Notes: generated from the letters alone by a model not told the origin. Shown: positions 45,184-56,701, numbered from the stretch's first letter. The stretch is 64,000 bases of DNA from Proteles cristata cristata (GCA_017311185.1 JAESUZ010000756.1:2294001-2358000), one strand, 5' to 3'. Made by a program: numbers and translations.

Positions 45184-45839
45184 GATAGAGGGGAATACAG
45201 ATACCAGAGCAAGTAGCTATGGTGGCTCATTCATACCTCTAATCTTCTCAAGACGTTGAGTCCTGCATCCGAGTACGTCCTTCTGGAGTACTGAGATGGC
45301 AAGGCCTCTGCTTCTGTGGATCATACAACTTAATTGGAAGGATGCTAAGAATCCACTGCACCAAAATATTCCTTCCTTTGCTCCTTCTGTCCTTTCTCCT
45401 TTCTTAACAAGGCACATAGGCTTCATGGGGCACATGTTTACTCCCTGTGCTTTAAAGACAGCAGGCAGGCCAGTCTGCATTTCCCAATGGATGCTGCAAG
45501 GAATGCAGTCAGAGACTGACTGCAGGTGCCCATCTTATCCCTGTAGTCTGAAGACATTTCTAGCTAAAAGAACAGCATGGCAGGACACTGTAACTGTGAA
45601 GTGCCAGAGGTCCCTGGGTTGGCCTTGTCATTCATGGGTATCAGTAGGTCCATGTTGTCAGAGAAGGTGGGGCATGAGGAACGTCTCACCATCTGCAGTC
45701 CGTAGGATGCAGTTCCTTTGCAGGAACGTCTCACCATCTGCAGTCCGTAGGATGATACTTGTTACAATGGAAGGAGTGGATATTAACCTGAGAGTCGTTA
45801 ATTAAGGATAGCTAATAATATTGATCGGTCATATGATCA
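45184..45839. other. Non-coding; contains a 169-codon chance-like frame
   Basis: The frame at 45296-45805 is the second-longest in the window after the L1 tail. It has many Trp and Cys residues, no recognisable domain, and no homology I can suggest. Its C-terminal repeat is produced by the 45-bp duplication at 45677-45754. I do not call it a gene. Confidence 0.4.
45677..45754 (+). repeat. Direct 33-bp repeat, 45-bp period
   Basis: Identical 33-bp copies at 45677-45709 and 45722-45754, separated by 12 bp ('cagttcctttgc'). No differences are visible, so the duplication is recent or constrained. Confidence 0.97.
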
Positions 45840-46020
45840 AGTTCATTGTATACATTTCTTATTTAATTTAATCACAGCAATTGTATGATACAGACATTGG
45901 GTTTCTATTTTATAGAGGAGGGGCAGTAAGATGCAGAGAGAGAAAATGTTTTGGCAAAGGTCATAAAGCTGTATTCCTACCTAAGTCTGACCCAGTACAT
46001 CATCGACTGCTGGAGATTTC
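45840..46020 (-). mobile_element. MIR SINE relic, antisense
   Basis: 'ttcttatttaatttaatcac', 'attttatagaggaggggcag', 'gcaaaggtcataaagctgta' match reverse-complement MIR. Confidence 0.75.
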
Positions 46021-46309
46021 TGTCAAAGGACAGATCAGAGGGGAGACTGGGTGGTGGCAGGGAGGTAAGAGATGGCACATACTAAGACTGCAACTATTTT
46101 TGAACAAAGGAAGTGCTTTAAAAGGCTTCCTTTTTAAAAGAGTGAGGCTAAGATGGTTCAGAAGACAATGATACGAAGTTCATTAGGCTTCCTTCCTGGA
46201 CTATGAGAGTACTTGGGTCAATGAAAAAACAAACACAAGGAAAGCTTGAAAACATGATTTTCATTAGCCAAAGATTATTAACATGATGTAGTAATTTATG
46301 CATACACAT

Positions 46310-46652
46310 ACCCTTGAGTTATTCAAGGGTCAGCTTGGGCCGGGGTTATTGACCTCCACACAGCTGAAAATTCATGTATAACTTTTGATCCCCCCAGAAG
46401 ATCTTAGCTACTATTAACCTACTATTACTGACTGGGAGCCTTACCAATGCCATAGACAGTAAATTAACACATATTTTGTGTATGTCTTATATACTGTATT
46501 CATATACTAAAATAAGCTACAGAAAATGTTAAGAAAATCACAAGAAAGAGAAAATGCATTTTCAGCACTATACTGAATTTATCTAAAAAAAAATCTGTAT
46601 ATAAGTGTATTTGTGCGGTCCAAACCTGTGTTGTCTAAGGGTCAATCAACCC
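46310..46652 (-). mobile_element. Tigger2-like non-autonomous DNA transposon
   Basis: The right end reads 'aaacctgtgttgtctaaggg' with 'tcaatc', the reverse of the Tigger2-type terminus. The left end has 'cccttgagttattcaagggt'. Internal phrases ('tgtataacttttgatccccc', 'attaacacatattttgtgta', 'cacaagaaagagaaaatgca') match the short internally deleted relatives. No transposase is encoded. The exact family name is uncertain. Confidence 0.7.
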
Positions 46653-46863
46653 TACGTGCAAAATGTTATTTGCAAAATCTGGAGACATGCAGCAAGTACT
46701 TATCTGCAGCTTTTTGTTTTCTATCAGTCCAACCTGAACATTTTTTATCCATTGATGCATTTTTTTCTAAAATATGATTCTTAACAAGTGCATTTTATTA
46801 TGCTATATGTGTGTGCCAATAAACCTATTGTAGGCCTTTAGCTTTTATCCGGTTGCCCTCTTT
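46653..46863. other. Non-coding spacer
   Basis: No recognised element. Confidence 0.3.
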
Positions 46864-46876
46864 ATAAAATAAAGTT

Positions 46877-47102
46877 AAAAAAATTTTTTTAATGTTTACT
46901 TATATATTTTTGAGAGAGAGAGAGAGAGAACGAGAGAGTAAGCAGGGGAGGGACACAGACAGAGGGAGACACAGAATCTGAAGCAGGCTCTACGCTCCAA
47001 GCTTTCAGCACAGAGCCTGATGTGGGGCCTGAACCCATGAACTGTGAGATCATGACCTGAGCTAAAGTCGATGCTTAGCTGACTAAGCCACACAGGTGCC
47101 CC
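46877..47102 (-). mobile_element. CAN-SINE, class B, with 13-bp TSD
   Basis: Antisense, ending 'cacacaggtgcccc'. TSD 'taaaataaagtta' at 46864-46876 and 47103-47115, perfect. Confidence 0.95.
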
Positions 47103-47115
47103 TAAAATAAAGTTA

Positions 47116-47389
47116 TAATAAAGATTATATCAAATCCTACATCATTGCTTATTTTTAATGTAAAATTCCTGCAAATTGAATTGCTGGGTCTTATGCATCC
47201 GTATTTTCAAGGTCTTTGACCCCGCTTACTAAATTGCTGCTTCACAGCACACCACATCAGTGGGCTGCCTCATTGACTGTTCTGTTCCAGGCCATGGGTA
47301 TTCCCAGAGTGGCATGTGCTCAGACTGGCTTGCTTCTGCAGGGGGGCGCTGCTCCCGGATTTAGTTTTCTTTGGCTTGAGAAATTACTA
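47116..47389. other. Non-coding spacer
   Basis: Single-copy-looking sequence. Confidence 0.3.
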
Positions 47390-47405
47390 AAAAAAGACTT
47401 CATTC

Positions 47406-47586
47406 CTGGTGCATCTGGGTGGCTCAGTTGGTTAAGCATCTGACTCTTGGTTTCTGCTCAGGTCATAGTCTCAGAGTCCGTGAGTTTCAGCTCCTCGTTG
47501 GGCTCTGCACTGGCATTGTAGAGCCTGCTTGGGATTATGTCTCCCTCTCTCTCTCTGCCCCTCTCAAAAATGAATCAGCAAACATT
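47406..47586 (+). mobile_element. CAN-SINE, class C, with 16-bp TSD
   Basis: Head 'tggtgcatctgggtggctca', class C middle 'gactcttggtttctgctcag', tail 'caaaaatgaatcagcaaaca'. TSD 'aaaaaagacttcattc' at 47390-47405 and 47587-47602, perfect although the SINE body is diverged. Confidence 0.94.
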
Positions 47587-47602
47587 AAAAAAGACTTCAT
47601 TC

Positions 47603-48121
47603 TCATTAAACATCCAACAACAACTCTCCATAAATTTGTTGATTCTCTGATTTCTTTTTAAGGTTAAGGAATTTTCTTTCTTTCTTTATTTTTTTTTTTT
47701 TTACAAATTAAGACTATGTAGATTTCATACATTTCAGAGTCCAAATGTGAAGACACCTTTTGTCTTCACAGTATGCGTTGGAGAACACACAGGAACTGGG
47801 AAAGAAAGTCATACTTAGAGTAATTACTGCCTATTGGGCATTTTCCTTAAGTAGTTTTTATGTCCTGTCATTCCCGTCCCCATTTCTAAAGAAAAACTCC
47901 TTTATCCCAGTAAAAAGGCACAAGAGGTGAAGTTTGGCTTCAAGAGATATAACTCATGTTCTTAGGCCTTGCGAACTCACAAAATTGTCTACAGAAAGGT
48001 TCTATTTTGTTAAACTAGTGTTTGCCCTGCATTGCCAAAGTGTGCCCATTTCTGTGTTTCTCAAAAACACACCGGATATTAATGCTTTTAAATGCCAATT
48101 TGATTGGTAAAAAGTAGTGCC
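47603..48121. other. Non-coding, no recognised element
   Basis: Single-copy-looking sequence; T13 run near 47690. Confidence 0.35.
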
Positions 48122-48170
48122 TATTAAAAATTTGTTTTTAATTTTAGAGAGAAAGAATGACAGTGGGAGA

Positions 48171-48226
<56 letters not shown>

Positions 48227-48357
48227 GAGAAAAGATCCTAAGCTGGCTCCACACTCAGCACACAGCCCAGTTCAGAGCTCGATCCCAAGACCATGGGATC
48301 ATGACCTGAGCTGAAATCAAGAGTCGGACACTCAACTGACTCAACCGCCCAGGCTCC
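48122..48357 (-). mobile_element. CAN-SINE, class C, expanded (GA)n
   Basis: Antisense with a purine tract of about 70 bp (48162-48231), class C 'gctgaaatcaagagtcggac', ending 'cgcccaggctcct'. It faces the next SINE 57 bp away in inverted orientation. Confidence 0.9.
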
Positions 48358-48414
48358 TGCCCACTGAAATTTTTTTATTGGCATCACGTGTTACTAGCAA
48401 ATTTTAAAAAATTG

Positions 48415-48649
48415 GGGCACCTGGGTGGCTTAGTCGGTTAAGTGTCCAACTTTCGCTTAGGTCATCATCTCGTGGTTCGTAGGTTCGAGCCCCGTGTTGG
48501 GCTCTGTGCTGACTGCCAGCACAGAGCCTGGAGCCTGTTTTAGAGTCTGTATCTCCCTCTCTCTCCGACCCTCCCCTGCTCACGCTGTGTCTCTCTCTCT
48601 CTCTCCTAGAAATAAATAAAGATATTTTTTTAAAATTTTTAAAAAAAGA
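48415..48649 (+). mobile_element. CAN-SINE, class A (older member), with 16-bp TSD
   Basis: Class A markers 'ggcttagtcggttaag', 'actttcgcttaggtcat', 'gactgccagc', 'tccgaccctcccctgctcac' and 'tctcctagaaataaata'. TSD 'aaattttaaaaaattg' at 48399-48414 and 48650-48665, perfect. Confidence 0.95.
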
Positions 48650-48665
48650 AAATTTTAAAAAATTG

Positions 48666-48876
48666 TGTATTTATTTAACCAAGTACAATTCTACAATACT
48701 CACAGGTTTATCAATTTTCCATTACCATTGTAATGGAAAATGTTGGCTTAAATCATAATTCAGACTTATTAACACACTTAGCCACATTTTCTCTGCATGC
48801 TTCTAATAGCCTCCTTCTTTATGAATCCTGGACTTTCTGACTTAGAACTCCCAGACACAGAGTGTCTGTGTGTATC
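48666..48876. other. Non-coding spacer
   Basis: AT-rich, no recognised element. Confidence 0.3.
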
Positions 48877-48903
48877 TCTCTCTCTCTCTCAATCTGTGTG
48901 TGT

Positions 48904-48949
<46 letters not shown>
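48877..48949 (+). repeat. (TC)n-(TG)n compound microsatellite
   Basis: A short (TC)n run, then about 27 TG units with one GA interruption near 48908. Confidence 0.96.
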
Positions 48950-48952
<3 letters not shown>

Positions 48953-50039
48953 GGTGGGGAGTGGTTCTTTGCCCAAATCCTTTGTGTTTTGAAACTAATG
49001 AAAGGAATATTTTCACTTTAGGAAAATCAGCATTTCTATTTGTGTCTTCATTTTCTTACCATACTCCACCCCCTTGTTAACCACCTCATTTCCCAATTAA
49101 CCTAGGCATCCCTGATTCTGGGGGTGAAAGGCGAAACAAAGAGCTGCGCAGACAATATATAATACCCCCACGAGGGCGTCAGAATTTGACAGCCTTCAAT
49201 AGGTTAATTTTTCAAAGTGGTAAGCTGATATTTCTGTATAAAATGCACATCTGCGGGGTAAATGGTATTAAGTGTTGGTGAATTATGGTCTCAGCCTAGG
49301 GGTCACTTGAGCTTCAGTGCTACAAGCACCTTAATGCTTTTTTGAATGAAGGCTCCACTAATTGCTTCCATATGATTCTCTCCTTGTCCCTCTTCCCAGC
49401 CTCCATCACTGTCCCCACCCCCTCCCCAATTGTGCTTTGGCACACACAGGAATAATGAGCTATGAAATTGTACCATGTTGATTGGAGGCTGATGTTGGAG
49501 CAGAACCTGCCATTTTCCCCTGGATTTGCTTTGACTCTTGAAGTTCAGACAGCTTTGGGGTCAAGTCCCAGAAGCCATAAGTCCACCCCCCCTACTCTTT
49601 ACTCCCCCATTCTTTTAAACCACTGGGAGTGCACACTTAGACTGTGAAGGGGTAGGCAGACCATCAATTAGCTTGACTGTTATGCTGTCTGGTGAAAACA
49701 GGATCTGAGGGCATTTTAAAGGGTGTGTGGCATGTTGATGGGAAGGAGAGAGGAGAAAGGGGTTGTAAGCATTTCCAAAATGTGGCACTGAAGGATCCCC
49801 TGGGTGAGCCTAGCTGGCCCAGAAATTAGCCTTCTGAGGTTTGCCTACTCCCCAACCCAGATCACCACGCGAAGTCTGAACCCTGGAAAGCTGGAAGGAG
49901 GAACCAGATGCCTCGGACTGGCCTCCTGGATGGAGGTCAGATTTTCAAGTATTGGCGATTTAGCTAAAAGAGGATCAGCAAGAGACCTGGCAAAGGGCAA
50001 ATGTAAAGAAGAAACCCTGCGTGGATCACACACCTATGG
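48950..50039. other. Repeat-poor single-copy block
   Basis: About 1.1 kb with no recognisable transposon. It contains homeodomain-type AT cores ('gcctccactaattgcttcc'-like near 49350-49370). Opposing frames at 49804-50223 and 49845-50033 are unsupported. Could include non-coding conserved sequence. Confidence 0.3.
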
Positions 50040-50255
50040 CATACCAAGTCCTTTCCTAAGCATAGGGCTTGGGCTCTCACTCACCTGGCTCCAGTGGGAG
50101 GCAGGTATGAACACGCCCATTTCTATTGGGAAGAAAAGAAGGCTCCTTACATCAAGCTGCTTGCCCAAGATTAGCACTCAGTCTTACAGATGTGGATCTG
50201 GACCCACACTGGGTTCTGCCTGACTTCAAAGCCTGTGCTCTTGGCAGTTGAGCGG
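50040..50255 (-). mobile_element. MIR SINE relic, antisense
   Basis: 'cctttcctaagcatagggct', 'tgaacacgcccatttctatt', 'caagctgcttgcccaagatt', 'gatgtggatctggacccaca' and 'tcaaagcctgtgctcttggc' match reverse-complement MIR. Confidence 0.75.
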
Positions 50256-51714
50256 TACATGGGTGTGTATACCTTCCAGAGTTATGCAGACCCACCGCTC
50301 ACAGGCTGAGTAGCCCAGAAACACTCAGTTTTCACCTCTGTAAAATGAAGATGGTCATTTGTGAGATAAGAAAGGATAAGTTAGGAATGCATGCCCAGCA
50401 ATGCTAATTGTTCAGAAGATGTTAGTTGTTGTTCATCCTTGTTTTTATTATTACGATTTCCAGTTCCTCCAAAGAACCACCAACCCCTACTGCTTCCTAG
50501 TCCTTGAGACTCAAGAAGGCCTAGAGCTCCTCATGCCAGCTACCCTTGACTTTAAGCCCAACTTCTTTTCCTAATCAGTGCAGCCGGGAGTGACTTTGCC
50601 CTCTCTTGAATTCCTCTAGTGCAACCTGCCTATTCTCTTGACAGTAGCACACACTGTCCTTTCCTTTTAATTGTCCTTTTAATTTTCATTTTATAGCTAT
50701 TTAATGCCCCCCCATGTTTATGGCTTATTCTCCTTCAACTAAATTGTGGGTGTTTCTGTAGGGTCAGGGTCTCACATTTCTTTGAGTTTCTTAGTGCACC
50801 TTGGTTTGAAGCCATTCCAGCATTGCTGCTCCAAGAAAGTTGAGAAATTTCTGTCTTATAACATTTTAATAAAGGTATAAACTTGAGGAATTTGGCAGCA
50901 TTTGTTTTCATCCCCCATATCTCTAGTCTGGTATGGTGTCTGTACCTGGCTGGACCTCTCAGAACCACCTGCACATCTCAGGCCACTCACTGTGACCACT
51001 AGCATTTAGATGTGAACGAGTATTCGGAATTCTCTTTTGAGACAATTAGATGTAGTTGGAAAAAAACAGTTCAAAAAAAGATTTGAAAAAACACAATTTT
51101 ATTTGCTTTTAAAGGTTCTTTTCTCCTCTTTATGCATTTGACCTTGTAGCCCCCCAAATGGTTGACATGTATCTATCTTTATCGAGCGCAAATTCATGCT
51201 GAATGTGTTTATAGTCAGGGTTCTTTCAGACACATTTTACAAAAGCTTAACAAGAAGCCACTTGAGAAAAAATGATGCTGGAGATGAACTGAAAACCAAA
51301 ACACAGCTTTCAGGGGTCTTAAAAACTGGAATCCAAATCATCTTCTTTCTCTGTCTCCCCTCCCCAGTCTCTGTCTCTGTGTCTCTCTGTCTCTCTCTTT
51401 CTCTTTTTCTCTAGCTCATAGGTCTACTCTCTATTTTCAGCTCTGGGATTATATGCTTACAGATCCATAACCAGATAAGAAAATTTCTCCAGCAGCCCCA
51501 CTTAGAAAATTACTAGGTGACATTCTGATAGAAACAAGCATAGAGGATATTATAACTAGCATAGTCTAGGTCCCATGCACCCCACCCAACCCCTGATATA
51601 GTCAGAAAGTCCAACTTCACTGCCTAGTCACCCAACAATCTTAAGAGACAGCTGGGCTAAAAGGTTAAACAATAGAATGTTCTTAGATTATTTTGTCTTG
51701 TGCTGATTCATTAT
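50256..51714. other. Non-coding, no recognised element
   Basis: Single-copy-looking sequence; (TC)-rich stretch at about 51355-51413. Confidence 0.35.
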
Positions 51715-52022
51715 GGATTTATTTAACAAATATTTAACTGAGCACTGAGGAGACAATGAACAATAGCCATGGTTATGACCCTCGGGTGGCTAATATTCGA
51801 ATGGAGAGAAGTGGCCATTAAATAATTCCTAACAACAAAGGGAGGTAAGTGTTAGGGGAGGAAAAGTTCAGCGTGCTCTAGGAGCATTCCACAGGAGCTC
51901 CTAACCCCGGGAAGGGATGGACTCTGGAAGGAAGTGAAGTTCAAAATTAGATGTGAGAAGTGAATTATAGTTGGCCTGATGAAGAGCAAGGGAGAGAACA
52001 ATCCGTGCCTGTGAGAAGCCTA
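51715..52022 (-). mobile_element. L2 3'-end relic, antisense
   Basis: 'atttatttaacaaatattta', 'actgagcactgaggagacaa', 'aggagcattccacaggagct' and 'ggaagtgaagttcaaaatta' follow reversed L2. Confidence 0.65.
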
Positions 52023-52149
52023 AGTTATGTGTATTTGTGTTCATGTCTTCTCTCCTCTTTGGCTCCCTAAGAGCCAGATCAGTGATCTTGCTTGTTTATG
52101 TGTCTTTCATGTCTTCTTCATCAGGATGTTTCCCATTATAGGTGCTCAC

Positions 52150-52489
52150 AGTGATATTCACATTTATGTGGTAACTAATGTATGCCAGGTACTATTCTAA
52201 GTGCTTTAGAATTAATTGAAGTAATTCTAAAGCACTTAGAATAGTACCTGGCATACATTAGTTACCACATAAATTGAATTATTCTAATTATTAATTCATT
52301 AATAGAATCCTCAGAATAATTCTATGAGGTAAACAAATTTATCAACATTTTTTTAAATGAGTAAATGAAGGTACAAAACCCTTAAGTAATTAGTACAAGG
52401 TCACAGAGCTTATAAATTCTGGAGCCAAAATTTGAACCCAAGGAATCTGATGTCAGAGTCTAAGAGCTTACCCACTATCTTCTTTTGAA
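52150..52489 (-). mobile_element. MIR SINE relic, antisense, containing a perfect inverted duplication
   Basis: 'atgccaggtactattctaag' and 'tgctttagaatta' start a reverse-complement MIR. After the inverted copy it continues with 'gaatcctcagaataattcta', 'tgaggtaaacaaatttatca', 'acaaggtcacagagcttata' and 'aatttgaacccaaggaatct'. Confidence 0.8.
52162..52274. repeat. Perfect 53-bp inverted repeat with 7-nt loop
   Basis: Arms 52162-52214 and 52222-52274 are exact reverse complements, with loop 'attgaag' at 52215-52221. The inverted copy is flanked by the 7-bp direct repeat 'aattgaa' (52214-52220 and 52272-52278). Confidence 0.98.
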
Positions 52490-52529
52490 TGATGGATGGA
52501 TGGATGGATGAATGGATGGACAGATGAAT
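52490..52529 (+). repeat. (GGAT)n-like microsatellite
   Basis: About nine ATGG/GGAT units with interruptions. Confidence 0.85.
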
Positions 52530-53258
52530 AAGAATAAAACTAAAGGCATAAGACGTTGGACACGGAACACCCAGGGATCATACCCAACAGAAATACACAT
52601 GCTGAGTGTACCTGTCTTAAAAACTACAGAGATATAGCTGGTCAGTTAACCTTGGATGTTGTAATACCTGGTTGGAAAGCTAGGAAGTTCTTTTCCAGGG
52701 TTGCAAATCAGTTCCTCAAAACTATACTGACTCTCTTTGCAGTACAGACCTCACCAAACTGCAAACAGAGGGCTTGCAACAAATGAGAGTAATCTTGGAT
52801 TCCACTGGTCTGAATTTAAAATAATTTGTAATTCCCTTTTTCTTGATTTCCTAGATTCCTCACTTCATTGCCCAGCATTTCACCTTTGCCATATAAGAGT
52901 CATAAAATAACTGTAAGTACTTGAAAGCATCCTAGAAGGTAATTTGTTTGTCTAAAAACTTAAAGGTCTAGTGTATGAATCTTGCATTTTGGTGAAAATA
53001 AATGACGTTTCTGAAAAGTTTATAGCTTAGCATTCCAGTATCTGTTTAATACCTATTCAGCTATAAAGGATGAGCTAGAGGATGAGAACTGAATAAAGTT
53101 GATGGATATTTTATTTGAGGTATAATATTACAGGATAATACCAGTGATTGGCCTTTGCCCCCAAATCTCAAGTATCTGTGGATATTGCCTCTGAACTTTC
53201 TCCAGCTCCAAATCTGAGTATTCTGGTTACTGAACTCTGCAATGAGGGGCATAGGTAC
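52530..53258. other. Non-coding, no recognised element
   Basis: Single-copy-looking sequence. Confidence 0.35.
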
Positions 53259-53273
53259 CTTCCCAGAGTTCTT

Positions 53274-53467
53274 TTTTTATTTTAAGTTTATTTATTTATT
53301 TTTGAGAAGAGGGGAGGGGCAGAGAGACAAGGAGAGAGAGAATCCCAAGCAGGCTTTGCTGTCAGCACAGACACCAATGCGGGCCTTGGTCCCACAAATC
53401 GTGAGATCATGACCTGAGCCAAAATCAAGAGTTGGATGCTTAGCCAACTGAGGTACCCAGACACCCT
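53274..53467 (-). mobile_element. CAN-SINE, class C, with 15-bp TSD
   Basis: Antisense, class C 'gccaaaatcaagagttggat', ending 'acccagacaccct'. TSD 'cttcccagagttctt' at 53259-53273 and 53468-53482, perfect. Confidence 0.95.
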
Positions 53468-53761
53468 CTTCCCAGAGTTCTTATGGAGGCTGAAAAAACA
53501 TTAGGAGTGGCATCCCTTTCCCTTGTCATCAGGCTCCTCTTACCAGGCTGCTAGAATCACACTGTCAATTAAATCCATTCCCATACTCTGTGCTGAGGTC
53601 CAGGTCTATCTCACCAAGTCTCTGCCCCTGCTCCTGACAGACTGGCAAAGGAATGTATGATGTTATTGACCAGAGATAATGGGGAGAAATATGGAATTTT
53701 AACTAAAACTAAATACTTTCACTGGAAGCTACTGATCCTTTCTTTAAAAAAAGTCTGGTGA

Positions 53762-53887
53762 GGGGTGCCTGGATGGCTCTATTGGTTAAGCATCCAACTC
53801 TTGATTTTGGCTCAGATCATGATCTCATGGTTTGTGGGCTCAAGCCCTGTGATGGACTATGCACTGTGTCAGAGAGGAGACTGCTTG

Positions 53888-53918
<31 letters not shown>

Positions 53919-53981
53919 GCCCCGACGTCATTCATGCACTAGCTCTTGCTCTCTCTCTCCAAATAAATAAACTTTAAAAAA
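53762..53981 (+). mobile_element. CAN-SINE, class C
   Basis: Head 'ggggtgcctggatggctcta', 'aactcttgattttggctcag', (TC)n at about 53893-53918, tail 'ccaaataaataaacttt'. Confidence 0.9.
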
Positions 53982-54983
53982 TGGTTAAAGAAGTTGAGAA
54001 AACAACTTCAAGAAAATGGCAGATTGGAACAATGCAGAAGTAGGAGTAATCGGAGGCCACTAGGGTTATAGCTGACATCACTTCATTGTCTGTATTTTAC
54101 TGCGAGGTCTTAAAGGGCTCTACTTTAGCCCATTAGAGCTAAAGAATCATAAACGTTTTTATGTAATTTATAGCTCTGCAAATTTCACGCATTTGAAAGA
54201 AAATATGTTGTTGTGACGATTTATACCTTTTAATGGCTGAACATGCATCATAAGCTTATAGACCATTGGCTTTTATTTACTTACATTATTAATTTACTTG
54301 TTTACTTTTATTTGCCTTTTTATGAATAATGTCTTTTTTGCTATTGGAATATTGACCTTTCTCTTAATGGTTTATAGGCACTCTTTTTGTTTATGAACTA
54401 CATACCTATTACATGTATAGTTTCCTGTGCCCCTCCACCCCAAAACTACCGGTCACATAGTTCATGCTTGATAAAAGTTTGTTAACTATAGACAAAAATT
54501 AACGTTTATTTTTAGGGAAATACGACAGAAATTACCAGTTGTCAATGTATGAGTCTAACCATAATGCAGCTAGTCTAACTTTGCTGCAAAAACAAATGAT
54601 CTCTGCATCTCTGCAGTTTATAATAAAATGGTTAATTTCTTAGTCACATGCACACCACCTCTGGTGTGGTTGCCTATGTGCTATATCTTCTTTATTTCAG
54701 GACCCAACACTGGAAAAGCAGTCTCTATAGACTCTATAGAGATCAAAGTTGCCACATGTTAGAGAAACATCTTAGAGCACAGCACATGCTTGAGTGTGTT
54801 AGAGCACCTGCTCAAAGAAAACATACGTCAAGTCAGCCGTAAGTGGTGCAGGGATAAATTCTATAGGGTTGAGTCCAGGAGAGAGAGACAATGTTTCTCA
54901 GCTAGGATCCTTTCTCCCTTTCTTTCAGCAGTTGATAGACCCCTGAGTTTTATTTCTGCATATGGCTGCCCTGTCAAACACTA
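53982..54983. other. Repeat-poor AT-rich block; small palindrome
   Basis: No transposon recognised. A short inverted repeat lies at about 54719-54740 ('tctctatag' and 'ctatagaga'). The 54100-54260 part has a mixed AT-rich texture seen in some conserved non-coding elements, but this cannot be tested here. Confidence 0.3.
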
Positions 54984-54985
54984 TA

Positions 54986-55222
54986 CAGTAAAACTTTGGT
55001 TTGCAAGCATAATTCGCTCCAGAAACATACTTGTAATTCAAGGCAGTTGTCTATCAAGGTGAATTTTGAGAATCATCGGCTCTGGTGTGACCCTGTGACG
55101 TTTGGCATCACGGACTACTTGTATTCCAAAACATCACTCTTTATCAAGTTAAAATTTAGACATTTTTGCTTGTCTTGCAGAAAACTCACAGAACCAGTGA
55201 CTCACAGTCCAAAGTTTTACTG
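54986..55222. mobile_element. Tc1/mariner-Tigger-like MITE, copy 2
   Basis: 237 bp flanked by TA (54984-54985 and 55223-55224). Terminal inverted repeats 'cagtaaaactttgg' and 'ccaaagttttactg' are exact. It aligns end to end with 16788-17022. Both copies give similar translated frames only because the DNA is homologous. Confidence 0.85.
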
Positions 55223-55632
55223 TATTTCTAACAGGTAGGTGTAGGCATTTAAGTTTTAGCCATGGAATCCTAGCAGAAATGTAACCTTCAAGGTCAGGGA
55301 ATCTCCCTCTATTCTTCTTCCCTCCCCATGACTAGAATACAATTCATTTTGATGAATTCTAACTTTTTGAAAAATGGATCTTGCTTTTGGTGTCTTTGCC
55401 TAACCTAAGGTCACAAGGATTTTTTTCCCTTCCCTCTGCTTCCTTGTGAAAGGTTTAACTTTTAAGTCTTACATTTAAGTCTGATAACACAGTTAATTTT
55501 TGTGCGTGGTATAATGTAAGGATCTCAATTCACCCCTTTGTCTGTAGATATCCACTTGTCCCAACATCATTTGTTAAAAAGACTATTCTTTCCAATTGAA
55601 TTGCTTCAGGACCCTTGTTAAAAATCTGCTGG

Positions 55633-55865
55633 TTGGGGCGCCTGGGTGGCTTAGTCGGTTAAGCGTCCGACTTTCACTTAGGTCATGATCTCACGGTTGT
55701 GGGTTCGAGCTCCGTGTCGGGCTCTATGCTGACTGCCAGCTCAGAGCCTGGAGCCTGTTTCAGTCTGTGACTCCCTCTCTCTCTGACCCTCCCCTGCTCA
55801 CGCTGTCACTCTCTCTCTCTCTCCTAGAAATAAATAAAACATTAAAAAAAAAAAACATTAAAAAA
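55633..55865 (+). mobile_element. CAN-SINE, young class A, with 13-bp TSD
   Basis: Class A copy with 'ggggcgcctgggtggcttag', 'aagcgtccgactttcactta', 'gactgccagctcagagcctg', 'ctgaccctcccctgctcacg' and 'tctcctagaaataaataaaa'. The A box and the B box ('ggttcgagc') of the internal pol III promoter are intact by eye. TSD 'aaaaatctgctgg' at 55620-55632 and 55866-55878. Confidence 0.95.
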
Positions 55866-55881
55866 AAAAATCTGCTGGCTA

Positions 55882-56110
55882 GAGGCGCCTAGGTGGCTCA
55901 GTAGGTTAAGCAACCAACACTTGATTTTGGGTCAGGTCATGATCTCACTTTGTGAGCTCAAACCTGGGCATCTATGCTGACAGTACAGAGCCTGCTTGGG
56001 ATTCTCTCTCTCTCTCTCTGCCCCTCTCCACCTCATGTGGGCATAAGTGTGCAGGCAAGCTCTCTCTCTCTCTCAAAATAAATAAACATTTAAAACATAA
56101 CTTTAAAAAA
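55882..56110 (+). mobile_element. CAN-SINE, class C, adjacent to the previous copy
   Basis: Head 'gaggcgcctaggtggctcag', 'aacacttgattttgggtcag', 'gcttgggattctctctctct', tail 'caaaataaataaacattt'. It lies immediately 3' of the young copy, in tandem orientation. Confidence 0.92.
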
Positions 56111-56655
56111 TTAGTTGACTCTAAATAAGGGTTTGATTATGGACCCTTAATTCTGTTCCTTTGGTGGCATATCTGTATCATCGATATAACCATACCTTTG
56201 CATCCATATCATTCTGTCTTAATTGCAGTGATTCTATACCAAGGGTTTCAATAGAAAATTATAGGTTCCTTCACTTTGTTCTTTTCCAAGAGTTCTTTGA
56301 TTGTCAGTTCCTATAAAGTAATTGTTGAAACAGGGATTGCACTGAACCTATAGACCATGTTGAGGAGATTGCCCTCTTAATATTGAAATTTCCAATCCAT
56401 AAATAAGGAATGTCATTCAATTAATTTTTAGTTTTAAATTTCTCTCAGCACTGTTTGTAGTTGTCAGTATACAAATCTTGCTCTTCTTTTGTTAAATTCA
56501 TCCCTAAATATTTCATTCATTTTAGTCTATTGTGAATAAAATTGTTCCTTTATTTTATTTTTGAATTGTCCACTGCTAGTGTATAAAAATACAACTGGGT
56601 TTTATGTATTGATCTTGTATGTTGAGACCTTGCTGGATTTATTTATAAGTTCTAG

Positions 56656-56656
<1 letters not shown>

Positions 56657-56700
<44 letters not shown>
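56657..56700 (+). repeat. (TG)n microsatellite within L1
   Basis: About 22 uninterrupted TG units. Confidence 0.97.

Positions 56701-56701
<1 letters not shown>

Noticed and set aside
45296..45805. 169-codon open frame as a possible gene
   Set aside because: No recognisable domain, no exon boundaries, no start context, and a C-terminal repeat explained by a local duplication.
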